DNA of 64,000 nt from Jiella endophytica (GTDB taxonomy: Bacteria; Pseudomonadota; Alphaproteobacteria; Rhizobiales; Rhizobiaceae). Under the pieces are notes generated by a model that was not told the origin of the DNA, searched no databases, and was given only the letters and a program-made list of their open reading frames with translations. Positions 40,616 to 49,823 of this stretch are shown here, piece after piece. Where the stretch lies: the NCBI RefSeq assembly GCF_004519335.1, contig NZ_SOZD01000003.1, positions 496,001 through 560,000 on the forward strand, given 5' to 3'. The translations under genes and the position numbers were made by a program. The first letter of the stretch is position 1, and each line of letters opens with the position of its first letter.

Positions 40616-40778
40616 ATGGCAACGCCGGCGAAGATGTCTCGGGGGATCCGCGGCTGAACCGCCCGGAGCCTCGACGGACGACCGCCTCACGTCGCTTCGC
40701 CGGTCGCTCGGGCGATCCCGCCCGAACCGCCCACCGCGGATCCGGCGGCGAGCGCAATTTCCTTGCATGACTGGTCGA

Positions 40779-40795
40779 TGATATATCATATGTCA
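40779..40795. promoter_or_regulatory. 17-bp inverted repeat, candidate operator A of the FCD regulator at 42198
   Basis: TGATATATCATATGTCA: arms TGATATAT and TGACATAT (reverse complement of the right half) agree at 7 of 8 positions around a central C. It includes the perfect 12-mer ATGATATATCAT (40778-40789). It lies 27 bases before the aminotransferase start in an AT-rich pocket, and matches operator B at 43078. Confidence 0.6.
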
Positions 40796-40822
40796 AATGA
40801 TGAAACGGATGGAGAGCCGGTC

Positions 40823-42058
40823 ATGAGCCTCGACCGCACCAACTCGCTGGACAGCCGCCTTCGCGAGAGAGCCCGACAGGTGATCCCCGGCGGCATGTTC
40901 GGCCACCTCCACGCCAAGGGCCTGCCCGAGGGCTATCCGCAATTCTTCCGCTCGGGTCAGGGCTGCCGCCTGACCGACGTCGATGGCCGCGAATATCTCG
41001 ATTTCATGTGCAGCTGGGGGCCGAACGTCCTCGGCCATCGCCATCCGGAGGTCGAGGAGGCGGTGCGCCGCCAGCTCGATCTCGGCGACTGCCTGAACGG
41101 GCCGACCGAGCACATGGTGACGCTCGCCGAGCGCTTCGTCGATCTCCTGCCCCATGCCGCCTGGGCGCTGTTCCAGAAGAACGGCACCGACGCCACCACC
41201 ACCTGCGTGACGCTGTCTCGCGCCAAGACCGGTCGCCGCAAGATCCTCGTCGCGGCCGAGGCCTATCACGGCGCGGTGCCCTGGTGCTCGCCCTCGCTGC
41301 TTGGCGTCACCGCCGAGGACCGCGCCCATATCGGCACTTATGTCTATAACGACGTCGCCAGCCTCGAGGCGGCGGTGGAGCGGGCGTCCGGCGATCTTGC
41401 GGCGATCCTCGTCTCGCCGTTCAAGCACGACTACGGCAAGGAACAGGCGTTGCCGACGCCGGAATTCGCCGCCGCCGCGCGCCGGCTCGCCGACGCCGAG
41501 GATGCGGCGCTCGTCCTCGACGAGGTGCGCTGCGGCTTCCGGCTGTCGATGCAGGGCAGCTGGCACGCCCTCGGCGTCGAGCCTGACCTCTGCTCCTGGA
41601 GCAAGGCCATCGCCAACGGCTATCCGCTGGCGGCTGTGACCGGCGGCGAGGCGTTCCGGCAGGCGGCGTCCGAACTCTTCGTCACCGGTTCGTTCTGGTG
41701 CGGCGGCGCGGCGATGGCCGCCTCGGTGGCAACGCTCGCCGTGCTGGAGCGCGAGGACGGGCCGGGCCACATGCGAAGGATGGGCCAGCGCCTTCGCGAC
41801 GGCATCGCGGCGCAGGCGGCGACCCACGGCGTCGACCTCGTCAACAGCGGCCCGCCGCAGATGCCGCTGATCCTCTTTGCCGATGACGTGGACTACCGGA
41901 AGGGCGAGTTGTTCGCCCGCGAGACCCTGGCGCGCGGCGTCTACATGCATCCGCGTCACAACATGTTCCTCTCGCTGGCGCATACCGAAGCCGACATCGA
42001 CGAGGCGCTGGAAGCGACGGACGCCGCCCTTGCGGCGGTGGCGCAGCACGGCGCCTGA
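40823..42058 (+). CDS. class III aminotransferase, glutamate-1-semialdehyde aminomutase-like
   Basis: A 411-residue PLP enzyme. The start chosen is ATG at 40823 (GGAGA upstream), because earlier in-frame starts (40763, 40790) fall within the operator. Family motifs: GGMFGHLHAKG (near 20-30), LDFMCSWGPNVLGHRHPEV (about 56-74), FQKNGTDATTTC for PLP phosphate (about 116-127), LVLDEVRCGFR (about 230-240) with the PLP Asp, and the Schiff-base Lys in CSWSKAIANGYPLAAVTG (about 258-275). Many catabolic relatives deaminate beta- or omega-amino acids. Its operon neighbours are an FCD regulator and a dipeptide-type importer, so the substrate is probably an imported amine or amino acid. Confidence 0.92.
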   Translation: MSLDRTNSLDSRLRERARQVIPGGMFGHLHAKGLPEGYPQFFRSGQGCRLTDVDGREYLDFMCSWGPNVLGHRHPEVEEAVRRQLDLGDCLNGPTEHMVTLAERFVDLLPHAAWALFQKNGTDATTTCVTLSRAKTGRRKILVAAEAYHGAVPWCSPSLLGVTAEDRAHIGTYVYNDVASLEAAVERASGDLAAILVSPFKHDYGKEQALPTPEFAAAARRLADAEDAALVLDEVRCGFRLSMQGSWHALGVEPDLCSWSKAIANGYPLAAVTGGEAFRQAASELFVTGSFWCGGAAMAASVATLAVLEREDGPGHMRRMGQRLRDGIAAQAATHGVDLVNSGPPQMPLILFADDVDYRKGELFARETLARGVYMHPRHNMFLSLAHTEADIDEALEATDAALAAVAQHGA

Positions 42059-42197
42059 TGCCGGCCGCGCCGTCCCCGGGGCAATCGGCGGATTTGCCGA
42101 ATCGGCCTTCGCCCCGCATCGTGGAAGCGGCGCGGCTCGTCCGCCGGCCCGGCCGGGCGCGGCGGGAGGCGGCGGGAGGAGCGGAAGGGCCGGACGA

Positions 42198-42902
42198 ATG
42201 TCGAGCGTGAAGGTGATCGGCCTCGAGCCGGTCGGCAGTGCCAGTCTCAGCGACCAGATCTACGGACAGCTGCGGGACGAACTGATGAGCGGCCGGCTGA
42301 AGCCGCACCAGCGGCTGCGGATCCGCGACCTTGCCCAGTCTCTCGGGACCAGCGAGACGCCTGTGCGCGAGGCGGTGTTTCAGCTGGTGCGTGACGGCGC
42401 GCTGGAGCTGAAGGCGCGGCACTACATCCGCGTCCGTGGCCTGACGCTCGGCGAATATATGGAAAACCGCGACATCCGCCTGCTGCTCGAGCCGCTCGCC
42501 GGCGAGCGGGCGATGCCGCTGATCGGTGCCGAGGGCATCGCCGAGCTCGCCGAGATCCATCGCAGCCTGATCGAGGCCGAGGACTCCGGCGACTGGCCGA
42601 CCGCGATCAACGCGAACTACGCCTTCCATTTCGGCCTCTACCGGCATTCCGGCCTGCCGACGCTGACCGAGGCGCTGGTGCGGCTGTGGCTGCGGCTCGG
42701 CCCGATGCTGAACCATCTCTATCCGCATGGCCATCCCCGCTATAGCGGCCGGCACCAGCACGAGAACATCCTCGACGCGCTGCGGCGCAGGGACGGCGCC
42801 GATCTCGCCGCGTCGATCCGTGATGACATGCTGGAGGGCGGCCGCGGCTTCGTGCGGCGGCTGGAGGAGATCGAGCAGGACACCGAGTTCGAGGGCGACT
42901 GA
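42198..42902 (+). CDS. GntR-family regulator, FadR/FCD subfamily (second)
   Basis: A 234-residue regulator from ATG at 42198. The winged helix covers about 17-80 (SDQIYGQLRDELMSGRLKPHQ, LAQSLGTSETPVREAVFQLV). The FCD domain shows DIRLLLEPLAGERA, ANYAFHFGLYRHSG (about 137-150) and RHQHENILDALRRRD (about 193-207), with the acid and His positions expected for metal/ligand binding. It sits between the aminotransferase and binding-protein genes. Both carry near-identical 17-bp inverted repeats in front (40779 and 43078), so it very probably controls both. Confidence 0.9.
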   Translation: MSSVKVIGLEPVGSASLSDQIYGQLRDELMSGRLKPHQRLRIRDLAQSLGTSETPVREAVFQLVRDGALELKARHYIRVRGLTLGEYMENRDIRLLLEPLAGERAMPLIGAEGIAELAEIHRSLIEAEDSGDWPTAINANYAFHFGLYRHSGLPTLTEALVRLWLRLGPMLNHLYPHGHPRYSGRHQHENILDALRRRDGADLAASIRDDMLEGGRGFVRRLEEIEQDTEFEGD

Positions 42903-43053
42903 TCGCCGGCAAGTCAGTCCGCCTGGGCCGGCGAGCGGATCGCGGGTAGCTTGGCGCAGCCACCGACCGGCTCGCCATCCTTGCCCAGCCTGAGGGCAAC
43001 TGCCCAGAATTTTAGCACTCCTTCCGGCAGCGCGAAAAACCACCAGGGGACGC

Positions 43054-43094
43054 TTGACACGACCCGCCCCGGCAGCCTGATATATTGTGTATCA
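43054..43094 (+). promoter_or_regulatory. promoter with overlapping 17-bp operator B upstream of the dipeptide-type importer
   Basis: TTGACA (43054-43059) and TGATAT (43078-43083) with an 18-base spacer form a plausible sigma-70 promoter. The operator TGATATATTGTGTATCA (43078-43094) covers the -10 element; its arms TGATATAT and TGATACAC agree at 6 of 8. It starts with the same eight bases as operator A (40779). This placement predicts repression. Confidence 0.62.
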
Positions 43095-43112
43095 GCCGAG
43101 AGAGGTGAACCC

Positions 43113-44723
43113 ATGACCAGCCCGATCCGCCGCACCGCCCTTGCCCGCCTGCTTCTCGCGACAGCTCTCGCAGCCTCCGTCGGCGGCTTCGCCGGTCCGG
43201 CAGCTGCCGCCGAGGACACGCCGATCGTGGTGGCCCGGAACATGGACGTGAACTCGCTCGATCCCGCCCGCGGCTTCTGCGACACCTGCCAGATCTACCT
43301 CACCGCCGTCTACGACACGCTGCTGACCCTCGGCGACGACAACAAGACGCTGGTGCCGAAGCTCGCCACGAGCTGGGAGGCGAATGACGACCAGACCGCC
43401 TTCACCTTCCACATCGCGCCGAACGCCACCTTCGCCGACGGTTCGCCGGTCACCTCCGAGGACGTCGCCTGGACGCTGCAGCGGCTGAAGAACATCAAGG
43501 GCGACCCGTCCTTCCTGATGGACTCCCTCGCCTCGATCGAGACTCCCGACGACAAGACGGTGGTCATCCACACCAGCGAGCCCAATTCGGAGTTCCTCGG
43601 CATTCTCGCCGCCTCCTACACCGGCATCATCAACAAGAAGCTCGCCGAGGCGAACGGCGCCACTGCCGGCGAGGACGCGGCCACCGCCGACCAGGCCGAT
43701 ACGTGGTTCTTCGCCAATTCCGCCGGCGGCGGCGCCTACGAGCTCGACAGCTACCGGACCGGCGACGAATTGCGGCTCAAGGCCAATCCGAACTACTGGG
43801 ACAAGAAGCCGGCGATCTCCGAGGTCATCATCAAGCAGGTCGAGGACGCGGTCACCCAAGCGCAGATGCTGCAGACCGGCGACGCCGACATCGCCATGCA
43901 GATCGACCCCGACACCGCCGCGACGATCAGCGATCCGGAGATCGTCGTTGACACCGTGCCGAGCTTCAACTTCCTTTATATCGCCGTCAGCCCCGGCGCG
44001 AAGGGCAACAGCGTGCCGCTGACCAAGCCGGTGCGCGAGGCGATCGCCGACGCCATCGACTACGAGGGCATGATCGACTTCACCGTCGGCGGCAAGGGCA
44101 AGCTTCAGCCGGTGGCGATCCCCAACGGCTTCCCCGGCACCGACGACCTGCCGATGCCGAAGCAGGACCTCGACAAGGCCAAGTCGCTGCTCGCCGAGGC
44201 CGGGCTCTCCGACGGCTTCACCATCGAGGCGCACTATCCGGCGGTGAACGCCTATGGCGTCGACATCTCGCTGATGATGCAGAAGGTGCAGCAGGACCTC
44301 TCGCGGGTGAACATCTCGCTGAACCTCACCCCGACGACCTTCGCCGTCTGGCGCGAGGAGGTCGGCGGCGACGGCATTCCGATGACCGCGGTCTACTATG
44401 CTCCGGACTATTTCGGCTCGGCCCAGTACGTCCAGTACTTTTCGATGATCCCCGGCCAGCCCTGGGCGAAGCGCGCCGGCGTCGGCAAGGTCGAGGATCT
44501 CGGGAATGGCGAGAAGGAAGCCGAGCTGCTGAAGAAAGCGATGGCCTCCTCCGGTGACGCGATGGTCGGGGCCTATCACGACATCGCCTTGCAGATGATC
44601 GACGACAAGGTGATCATCCCGCTGGTCAGCCCCGATCTCGTCCTCGCCTCGCGCAAGGGCATCGAGGGCGTGCGCTACAGTGCCTGCTGCAACCTCGCCC
44701 TCGGCCAGCTGAGCCGCGACTGA
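43113..44723 (+). CDS. ABC transporter substrate-binding protein, family 5 (dipeptide/oligopeptide type)
   Basis: A 536-residue periplasmic protein from ATG at 43113 (GAGAGG upstream). The signal peptide is about MTSPIRRTALARLLLATALA plus ASVGGFAGPAAAA. Family-5 hallmarks: VARNMDVNSLDPARGFCD at the mature start, LATSWEANDDQTAFTFHI, ATFADGSPVTSEDVAWTLQR, and AGGGAYELDSYRTGDELRLKANPNYW in two parts. Such proteins bind peptides, amines, opines, glycosides or nickel complexes. It is first in a five-gene transporter operon and has the promoter/operator described at 43054-43094. The aminotransferase partner suggests an amino compound. Confidence 0.93.
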   Translation: MTSPIRRTALARLLLATALAASVGGFAGPAAAAEDTPIVVARNMDVNSLDPARGFCDTCQIYLTAVYDTLLTLGDDNKTLVPKLATSWEANDDQTAFTFHIAPNATFADGSPVTSEDVAWTLQRLKNIKGDPSFLMDSLASIETPDDKTVVIHTSEPNSEFLGILAASYTGIINKKLAEANGATAGEDAATADQADTWFFANSAGGGAYELDSYRTGDELRLKANPNYWDKKPAISEVIIKQVEDAVTQAQMLQTGDADIAMQIDPDTAATISDPEIVVDTVPSFNFLYIAVSPGAKGNSVPLTKPVREAIADAIDYEGMIDFTVGGKGKLQPVAIPNGFPGTDDLPMPKQDLDKAKSLLAEAGLSDGFTIEAHYPAVNAYGVDISLMMQKVQQDLSRVNISLNLTPTTFAVWREEVGGDGIPMTAVYYAPDYFGSAQYVQYFSMIPGQPWAKRAGVGKVEDLGNGEKEAELLKKAMASSGDAMVGAYHDIALQMIDDKVIIPLVSPDLVLASRKGIEGVRYSACCNLALGQLSRD

Positions 44724-44759
44724 GGGCGCCGACCGCCCGCGACCGACGCAAGGCCCGCG

Positions 44760-45779
44760 ATGACCCGTACGCTCATCCGTCGCATCCTGATGATGCCGTT
44801 CCTCGTGCTCGGCATCGTCACGGTCGCCTTCATGCTGTCGCAGATCACCCGCGGCGATCCGCTCGCCGCGCTGATCGGCGAAAGGCAGATGGGCAATCCG
44901 ACCATCGTCGCCGCCGCCAAGGCGAAATGGGGCCTCGATCGCTCGCTGCCGGAGCGCTACGCCATCTATCTCGGCAATCTCGTCCAGGGCGACATGGGGA
45001 CCTCCTTCCGCACCCGCCAGCCGGTGGCGAGCGACCTCTCCCGCCGCCTGCCGGCGACTCTCGAACTGGTGGTCGCGGCGGTGCTGATCGGCGGCGTCAC
45101 CGGCGTCTTTCTCGGCGTCCTCGCCGCGAAATACCGCGACACGATCGTCGACACGGTGGTGCGGCTCCTGGCGCTGACCGGCTCGTCGGTGCCGATGTTC
45201 TGGCTGGGGCTCCTCGTCCTCTTCATCTTCTCGGTCCGGCTCGGCATCCTGCCCGGCCCGGGGCGGCTCGACACACGGACGGCGGCGCCGGAATTCGTCA
45301 CCGGCTTCTTCACCATCGACAGCCTTCTCGCCGGCCAGTTCGCCAAGTTCCGCGAGGCGCTGGCGCATCTCGTCCTGCCGGCCTCGGTTCTCGGCTGGAC
45401 GGTCACCGGCATCGTCGCGCGGCTGGTGCGCGCCAGCATGATCGACGTGATGTCGCAGGATTTCGTGCTGGCGGCGCGGGCCAAGGGGGCCGGCGCCTGG
45501 CGCGTCCTCCTCAATCACGGCCTGCGCAACGCCCTCATCCCGACCCTGACGATCCTCGGCTTCACCTTCGCCTATCTGATCACCGGCGCCGTCCTCACCG
45601 AGACGATCTTCTCCTGGCCCGGCATCGGCTCCTATGCCGTCGACGCGGCGCGCTCGCTCGACTATCCCGCGATCATCGGCGTCACCATCGTCGGCGGCTT
45701 CGCCTTTCTCATCGCCAACCTTCTGACCGACATCGCCTATGCGATCGTCGATCCGCGGGTGCGGACGGGCGGCGCATGA
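44760..45779 (+). CDS. ABC transporter permease, DppB-like
   Basis: A 339-residue permease with the DppB N-terminus (MTRTLIRRILMMPFLVLGIV) and six helices. A segment GLDRSLPERYAIYLGNLVQGDMGTSF in two parts is diagnostic for DppB/OppB/GsiC. The EAA-like loop lies near 230-260 (DFVLAARAKGAGAWRVLLNHGLRNALIP in two parts). It is 36 bases after the binding protein and overlaps the DppC-like gene by 4 bases. It pairs with that protein as the channel. Confidence 0.94.
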   Translation: MTRTLIRRILMMPFLVLGIVTVAFMLSQITRGDPLAALIGERQMGNPTIVAAAKAKWGLDRSLPERYAIYLGNLVQGDMGTSFRTRQPVASDLSRRLPATLELVVAAVLIGGVTGVFLGVLAAKYRDTIVDTVVRLLALTGSSVPMFWLGLLVLFIFSVRLGILPGPGRLDTRTAAPEFVTGFFTIDSLLAGQFAKFREALAHLVLPASVLGWTVTGIVARLVRASMIDVMSQDFVLAARAKGAGAWRVLLNHGLRNALIPTLTILGFTFAYLITGAVLTETIFSWPGIGSYAVDAARSLDYPAIIGVTIVGGFAFLIANLLTDIAYAIVDPRVRTGGA

Positions 45780-46645
45780 GCCGGCAGGAGCTGGCCCTGG
45801 CGCTTCCGCCCGGCCGTCCGGCGCGGCGCTGGCGCGCCCGCTGGATGTCGGTCCCGGTGCTCTGCGGCCTTGCGGTCGTCGCCGCCTGGCTGATCGTCGG
45901 CCTCACCGTCCACCTCTGGGCGCCCTACGACCCGGTGATGCTCGCCGGCCGCCGCCTGCAGCCGCCGAGCGCCGCCCACTGGCTCGGCACCGATGCGCTC
46001 GGCCGCGACGTCCTCGTGCGCACCCTCTACGGCGTGCGCTATTCGCTGCCGATCGCCGCCGCGGTGCTGGCAGTCGCCGTCGCCATCGGCTGCGCCCTCG
46101 GCGCCGTCGCCGGTTTCTTCGGCACGCTCGTCGACGGCATCATCATGCGCCTCGCCGACATCACCCTGTCCTTCCCGCCGATGCTGCTCGCCATGGCGAT
46201 CGCCGCATCGCTCGGGCCGGGCCTCGTCAATGCCGGCCTTGCCATGGTGATCGTCTGGTGGCCGATCTATGCCCGCCTGATGCGCGCCCAGGTCTTGAGC
46301 ATCCGCGCGCTCGATCATGTCGAGGCGGCCGTCGCCGGCGGCGCCAAGCCCGGGCGGGTGCTGATCAAGCACATCGTGCCGCTCTGCTGGAGCCCGATCC
46401 TCGTCAATGCGACGATCGACGTCGGCCAGGTCGTGCTCTTGATCGCCGGCCTCAGCTTCATCGGCCTCGGCGCCAAGCCCCCGACGCCGGAATGGGGCCA
46501 GATGATCGCCGAAGGCGCCTCGAGCTTCTATCACTGGTGGATCGCCACCGGGCCGGGCGTTGCGATCTTCTCGCTGTCGCTCGCCTTCAGCTTCATCGGC
46601 GACGGCATCCGCGACCTCCTCGATCCGCGGACGATGCAGGAATGA
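45776..46645 (+). CDS. ABC transporter permease, DppC-like
   Basis: A 289-residue permease starting in an ATGA overlap. It has the N-terminal helix near 25-48 and the family motif HWLGTDALGRDVLVRTLYGVR (read in two parts, about 68-88). The EAA-type loop lies at HVEAAVAGGAKPGRVLIKHIV near 180-200. A final GDGIRDLLDPR (about 276-286) is the standard DppC/OppC ending. It overlaps the first ATPase gene by 4 bases. Confidence 0.94.
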   Translation: MSRQELALALPPGRPARRWRARWMSVPVLCGLAVVAAWLIVGLTVHLWAPYDPVMLAGRRLQPPSAAHWLGTDALGRDVLVRTLYGVRYSLPIAAAVLAVAVAIGCALGAVAGFFGTLVDGIIMRLADITLSFPPMLLAMAIAASLGPGLVNAGLAMVIVWWPIYARLMRAQVLSIRALDHVEAAVAGGAKPGRVLIKHIVPLCWSPILVNATIDVGQVVLLIAGLSFIGLGAKPPTPEWGQMIAEGASSFYHWWIATGPGVAIFSLSLAFSFIGDGIRDLLDPRTMQE

Positions 46646-47649
46646 CGCCGCCCCGGCTTCTCGACATTCGCGGTCTGACGATCACGCTGCCCCAGCGCGA
46701 CAGGCGGATCACCGCGGTGAGCGGCGTCGATCTCGAGGTCGAGCGCGGCGAGATCCTCGGGCTGGTCGGCGAATCCGGCTCGGGCAAGAGCCTGTCGATG
46801 CTGGCGGTGCTCGGCCTCCTGCCGCGCTCGGCGAAGGTCGGCGGGTCGGTCCGGCTCGACGGCGAGGAGATCCTCGGCGCGCCGGAGCGACGGCTGCGCA
46901 AGCTGCGCGGCAAGCGCGTCGGCATGGTGTTCCAGGACCCGATGACGGCGCTCGACCCGGTGATGACCGTCGGCGCCCAGCTGATCGAGACCCTGCGCAT
47001 CCACGAGCCGGGCCTCTCGCGCTCGCTGGCCCGGCGCCGCGCGATCGACCTCCTCGGCCAGGTGGCGATCGCCGCGCCCGAACAGCGCATCGACCAGTAT
47101 CCGCACGAATTTTCCGGCGGCATGCGCCAGCGCGTCGTCATCGCCATGGCCATCGCCAACGATCCGGAGCTGCTGATCGCCGACGAGCCCACCACGGCGC
47201 TCGACGTCACCATCCAGGCGCAGATCGTCGAGCTTCTGGAACGGCTGCGGCGCGAGCGCAATCTCGGCCTGGTGCTGATCACCCACGATCTCGGCCTGAT
47301 CGCCGGCCTCGCCGACAAGGTGACGATCCTCTATTCCGGCGCGATCGTCGAGCGCGGGCCGGTCTTCGACATCTTCGCCAATTCCCATCATCCCTATACC
47401 CGCGGCCTCCTGCGGGCGATGCCGGGCGCCGAGGCGGAGGGCGAGCGGCTCGTTGCCATCCCCGGAACGCCGCCCTCGCCGGCAAGCCGGCCGGAGGGCT
47501 GCCCCTTCCATCCGCGCTGCCGGCTGGCGGTGCCGCGCTGCTCTGCCGAGGCTCCGGCCTTCCGCTGGTTCGGCCAGTCGATGGCCGCCTGCCACCTTGC
47601 CGAAGAGGCGGCACGAATGGAGCTACGGGAGACGGCCCATGGCGTCTGA
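46642..47649 (+). CDS. ABC transporter ATP-binding protein, DppD-like
   Basis: A 335-residue ATPase from ATG at 46642 (ATGA overlap). Walker A GESGSGKS (about 44-51), [16 protein letters not shown], signature [15 protein letters not shown] and Walker [17 protein letters not shown] are present. The C-terminal oligopeptide-transporter domain contains [14 protein letters not shown] (about 295-308), the Fe-S-like Cys motif of DppD/OppD proteins. It works as a heterodimer with the DppF-like ATPase that overlaps its 3' end by 11 bases. Confidence 0.94.
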   Translation: MTPPRLLDIRGLTITLPQRDRRITAVSGVDLEVERGEILGLVGESGSGKSLSMLAVLGLLPRSAKVGGSVRLDGEEILGAPERRLRKLRGKRVGMVFQDPMTALDPVMTVGAQLIETLRIHEPGLSRSLARRRAIDLLGQVAIAAPEQRIDQYPHEFSGGMRQRVVIAMAIANDPELLIADEPTTALDVTIQAQIVELLERLRRERNLGLVLITHDLGLIAGLADKVTILYSGAIVERGPVFDIFANSHHPYTRGLLRAMPGAEAEGERLVAIPGTPPSPASRPEGCPFHPRCRLAVPRCSAEAPAFRWFGQSMAACHLAEEAARMELRETAHGV

Positions 47650-48664
47650 CAGCGCGGCCGCCCAGCCGGCCGCCCTGCCCGCCGCCGAACCGGTGCTGTC
47701 GGTGCGCGGCCTCAGCGTCGCCTTTCCGGTGCGCAAGGGCATCGTCTTCGAGCGCACCGTCGGCGCAGTGCAGGCAGTCGCAGACGTCAGCTTCGATCTT
47801 GCCCGCGGCGAGACCCTCGGCCTCGTCGGCGAATCCGGTTGCGGCAAGTCGACCCTTGCCCGCAGCATCCTGCGGCTGGTGGCGCCGACCGGCGGCGAGA
47901 TCGTCTTCGACGGCACCGATCTGGCGAGCCTCTCGCTCGAGGCGATGCGCGAGCGGCGCCGGCACCTGCAGATCGTCTTCCAGAACCCTTACGCTTCGCT
48001 GCATCCGCGCATGACCGCCGGGCAGATCCTCGCCGAACCCTTGCGCAACCTGCCGCTGCCCCAGGCGGAAAAGCAGAAGCGCATCCGCGAGGCGATGCTG
48101 CGCGTCGGGCTGCTGCCCGAGCATCTCGAACGCTACCCCTTCGCCTTTTCCGGCGGCCAGCGCCAGCGCATCGGCATCGCCCGCGCGCTGGTGCTCGATC
48201 CGCAGGTCATCGTCCTCGACGAGCCGGTCTCGGCCCTCGACGTCTCGATCCAGGCCGGCATCATCAACCTCTTGAAGGACCTGCAGGAGGAGCGCGGCCT
48301 CTCCTACCTGTTCATCGCACACAATCTCTCGGTGGTCCGCAACATCTCCCACCGGGTGGCGGTGATGTATCTCGGCAGGATCGTCGAGGTCGCCGACCGT
48401 CAGACCCTCTACGACCGTCCGGCGCATCCCTATACGGCGGCGCTGCTCTCGGCGGCGCCGGTCAACGATCCGGTGCGCGAGCGTGCCCGCAGTCGCATCG
48501 TCCTCGAGGGCGAGGTGCCCTCGCCGGCGAGCCCCCCCTCCGGCTGCCGCTTCCGCACCCGCTGTCCGCGCGCGCAGGCGCTCTGCGCCGAGGTCGAGCC
48601 GGAGCTGACGCCGCGATCCCCCTCGCACCGTTTCGCCTGCCATTTCCCGCTGACAGAAGCCTGA
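47639..48664 (+). CDS. ABC transporter ATP-binding protein, DppF-like
   Basis: A 341-residue ATPase from ATG at 47639. Walker [10 protein letters not shown] (about 65-73), [17 protein letters not shown], signature [15 protein letters not shown] and Walker [17 protein letters not shown] are all intact. The C-terminal Cys motif reads [14 protein letters not shown] (about 302-315). It completes the ABC importer that starts at 43113, so this is the only dipeptide-type system here with its own separate pair of ATPases. Confidence 0.94.
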   Translation: MASDSAAAQPAALPAAEPVLSVRGLSVAFPVRKGIVFERTVGAVQAVADVSFDLARGETLGLVGESGCGKSTLARSILRLVAPTGGEIVFDGTDLASLSLEAMRERRRHLQIVFQNPYASLHPRMTAGQILAEPLRNLPLPQAEKQKRIREAMLRVGLLPEHLERYPFAFSGGQRQRIGIARALVLDPQVIVLDEPVSALDVSIQAGIINLLKDLQEERGLSYLFIAHNLSVVRNISHRVAVMYLGRIVEVADRQTLYDRPAHPYTAALLSAAPVNDPVRERARSRIVLEGEVPSPASPPSGCRFRTRCPRAQALCAEVEPELTPRSPSHRFACHFPLTEA

Positions 48665-48724
48665 GCCCCGTCGGCCAAGCGCGCGGTCCGGAAACGCCCC
48701 TCCCCCGACCGGGCCCCGCGACCA

Positions 48725-48800
48725 CGGGCACCGCATCACGACCCGGCGAGCGGTGCCGCGCCCGCGGGCAACGCATCACGACCCGGCGAGCGGCCCCGCG
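48725..48800. repeat. 40-bp tandem duplication (two copies of about 36 bases)
   Basis: Bases 48725-48760 and 48765-48800 match at 33 of 36 positions with a 40-base period; both contain CGCATCACGACCCGGCGAGC. The repeat lies in the 246-base gap between the DppF-like gene and the hydrolase gene. It does not form a good hairpin with itself. Origin by slippage is the simplest view. Confidence 0.7.
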
Positions 48801-48882
48801 GCTCGCTTCCTGCGGTCATTCTCGTCAGATATGCTTAGTACCGGCGTGGCCCCTTCCGGCGGCCGCGTCTTTGTTATTGGCA

Positions 48883-48892
48883 AACGATCGTT
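48883..48892. promoter_or_regulatory. 10-bp palindrome upstream of the hydrolase gene
   Basis: AACGATCGTT is perfectly palindromic and sits 18 bases before the hydrolase start codon, where an operator could block transcription. No matching regulator is adjacent. Confidence 0.3.
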
Positions 48893-48910
48893 CACCGAAG
48901 GGATCAAGCC

Positions 48911-49747
48911 ATGCCATTTGCCACCACCAGGGACGGCGTCGAGATTTTCTACAAGGACTGGGGTCCGAAGGACGCGCCGGCGATCATGTTCCACCACGGA
49001 TGGCCGCTTTCGGCCGACGACTGGGACACGCAGATGCTGTTCTTCCTCGCCAATGGCTACCGGGTCGTCGCCCATGACAGGCGCGGACACGGCCGCTCGT
49101 CGCAGGTCTGGGACGGGCACACGATGGACAATTACGCGGCCGACGCCTTCGCCGTGGTCGAGGCGCTCGACCTTCGCGGCGTCGTCCATATTGGCCATTC
49201 GACCGGCGGCGGCGAGGTGGCGCGCTATGTCGCGAAATTCGGCGAGCCGGCCGGCCGGGTGGCCAAGGCGGTGCTGGTCAGCGCGGTGCCGCCGCTGATG
49301 GTGAAGACCGAGGCGAACCCCGGCGGCCTGCCGATCGAGGTCTTCGACGGCTTCCGCAAGGCGCTCGCCGACAACCGCGCGCAGTTCTTCCTCGACGTGC
49401 CGACCGGCCCCTTCTACGGCTACAATCGCGAGGGCGCGAAGATCGATGAGGGCGTCATCCAGAACTGGTGGCGGCAGGGGATGATGGGCAGCGCCAAGGC
49501 CCATTACGACGGCATCAAGGCGTTTTCCGAGACCGACCAGAGCGAGGATCTGAAGGCGATCAGCGTGCCGACGCTGGTGCTGCACGGCGAGGACGACCAG
49601 ATCGTGCCGATCGGCGCCAGTGCGCGGGAATCGATCAAGCTTCTCCCGAGCGGCACGCTGAAGACCTATCCCGGCTTCGGCCACGGCATGCTGACGGTGA
49701 ACGCCGACATCCTCAACGCCGACCTCCTCGCCTTCGTGAAGAGCTGA
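48911..49747 (+). CDS. alpha/beta hydrolase, non-heme chloroperoxidase / arylesterase group
   Basis: A 278-residue hydrolase from ATG at 48911 (GAAGGGA upstream). The catalytic triad is visible: Ser in GHSTGGGE (about 96-103), Asp in LHGEDDQIVP (about 218-227), and His in GFGHGM (about 256-261). The oxyanion region is HHGWPLSADDW and the DRRGHGRSS strand follows. These enzymes hydrolyse esters and, with peroxide and acetate, show perhydrolase or haloperoxidase activity in vitro. No signal peptide. It stands alone between two transporter clusters with its own upstream region. Confidence 0.92.
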   Translation: MPFATTRDGVEIFYKDWGPKDAPAIMFHHGWPLSADDWDTQMLFFLANGYRVVAHDRRGHGRSSQVWDGHTMDNYAADAFAVVEALDLRGVVHIGHSTGGGEVARYVAKFGEPAGRVAKAVLVSAVPPLMVKTEANPGGLPIEVFDGFRKALADNRAQFFLDVPTGPFYGYNREGAKIDEGVIQNWWRQGMMGSAKAHYDGIKAFSETDQSEDLKAISVPTLVLHGEDDQIVPIGASARESIKLLPSGTLKTYPGFGHGMLTVNADILNADLLAFVKS

Positions 49748-49761
49748 CGCAGACATCCGGA

Positions 49762-49789
49762 AGGCGGGCTGCCCGCGGGCGACCCGCCT
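49762..49789. terminator. stem-loop between convergent hydrolase and FAD oxidase genes
   Basis: AGGCGGG (49762-49768) pairs with CCCGCCT (49783-49789); the loop holds a further palindrome GCCCGCGGGC (49771-49780). It lies 14 bases after the hydrolase stop and 34 bases past the stop of the gene on the other strand. Confidence 0.5.
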
Positions 49790-49823
49790 CCCCTTCGAGC
49801 GTGCCCCGTTCGAAATGCCCCGG

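Noticed and set aside
48725-48800. Start of a CRISPR array
   Set aside because: Only two copies, spacer of 4 bases, no cas genes and no dyad symmetry.
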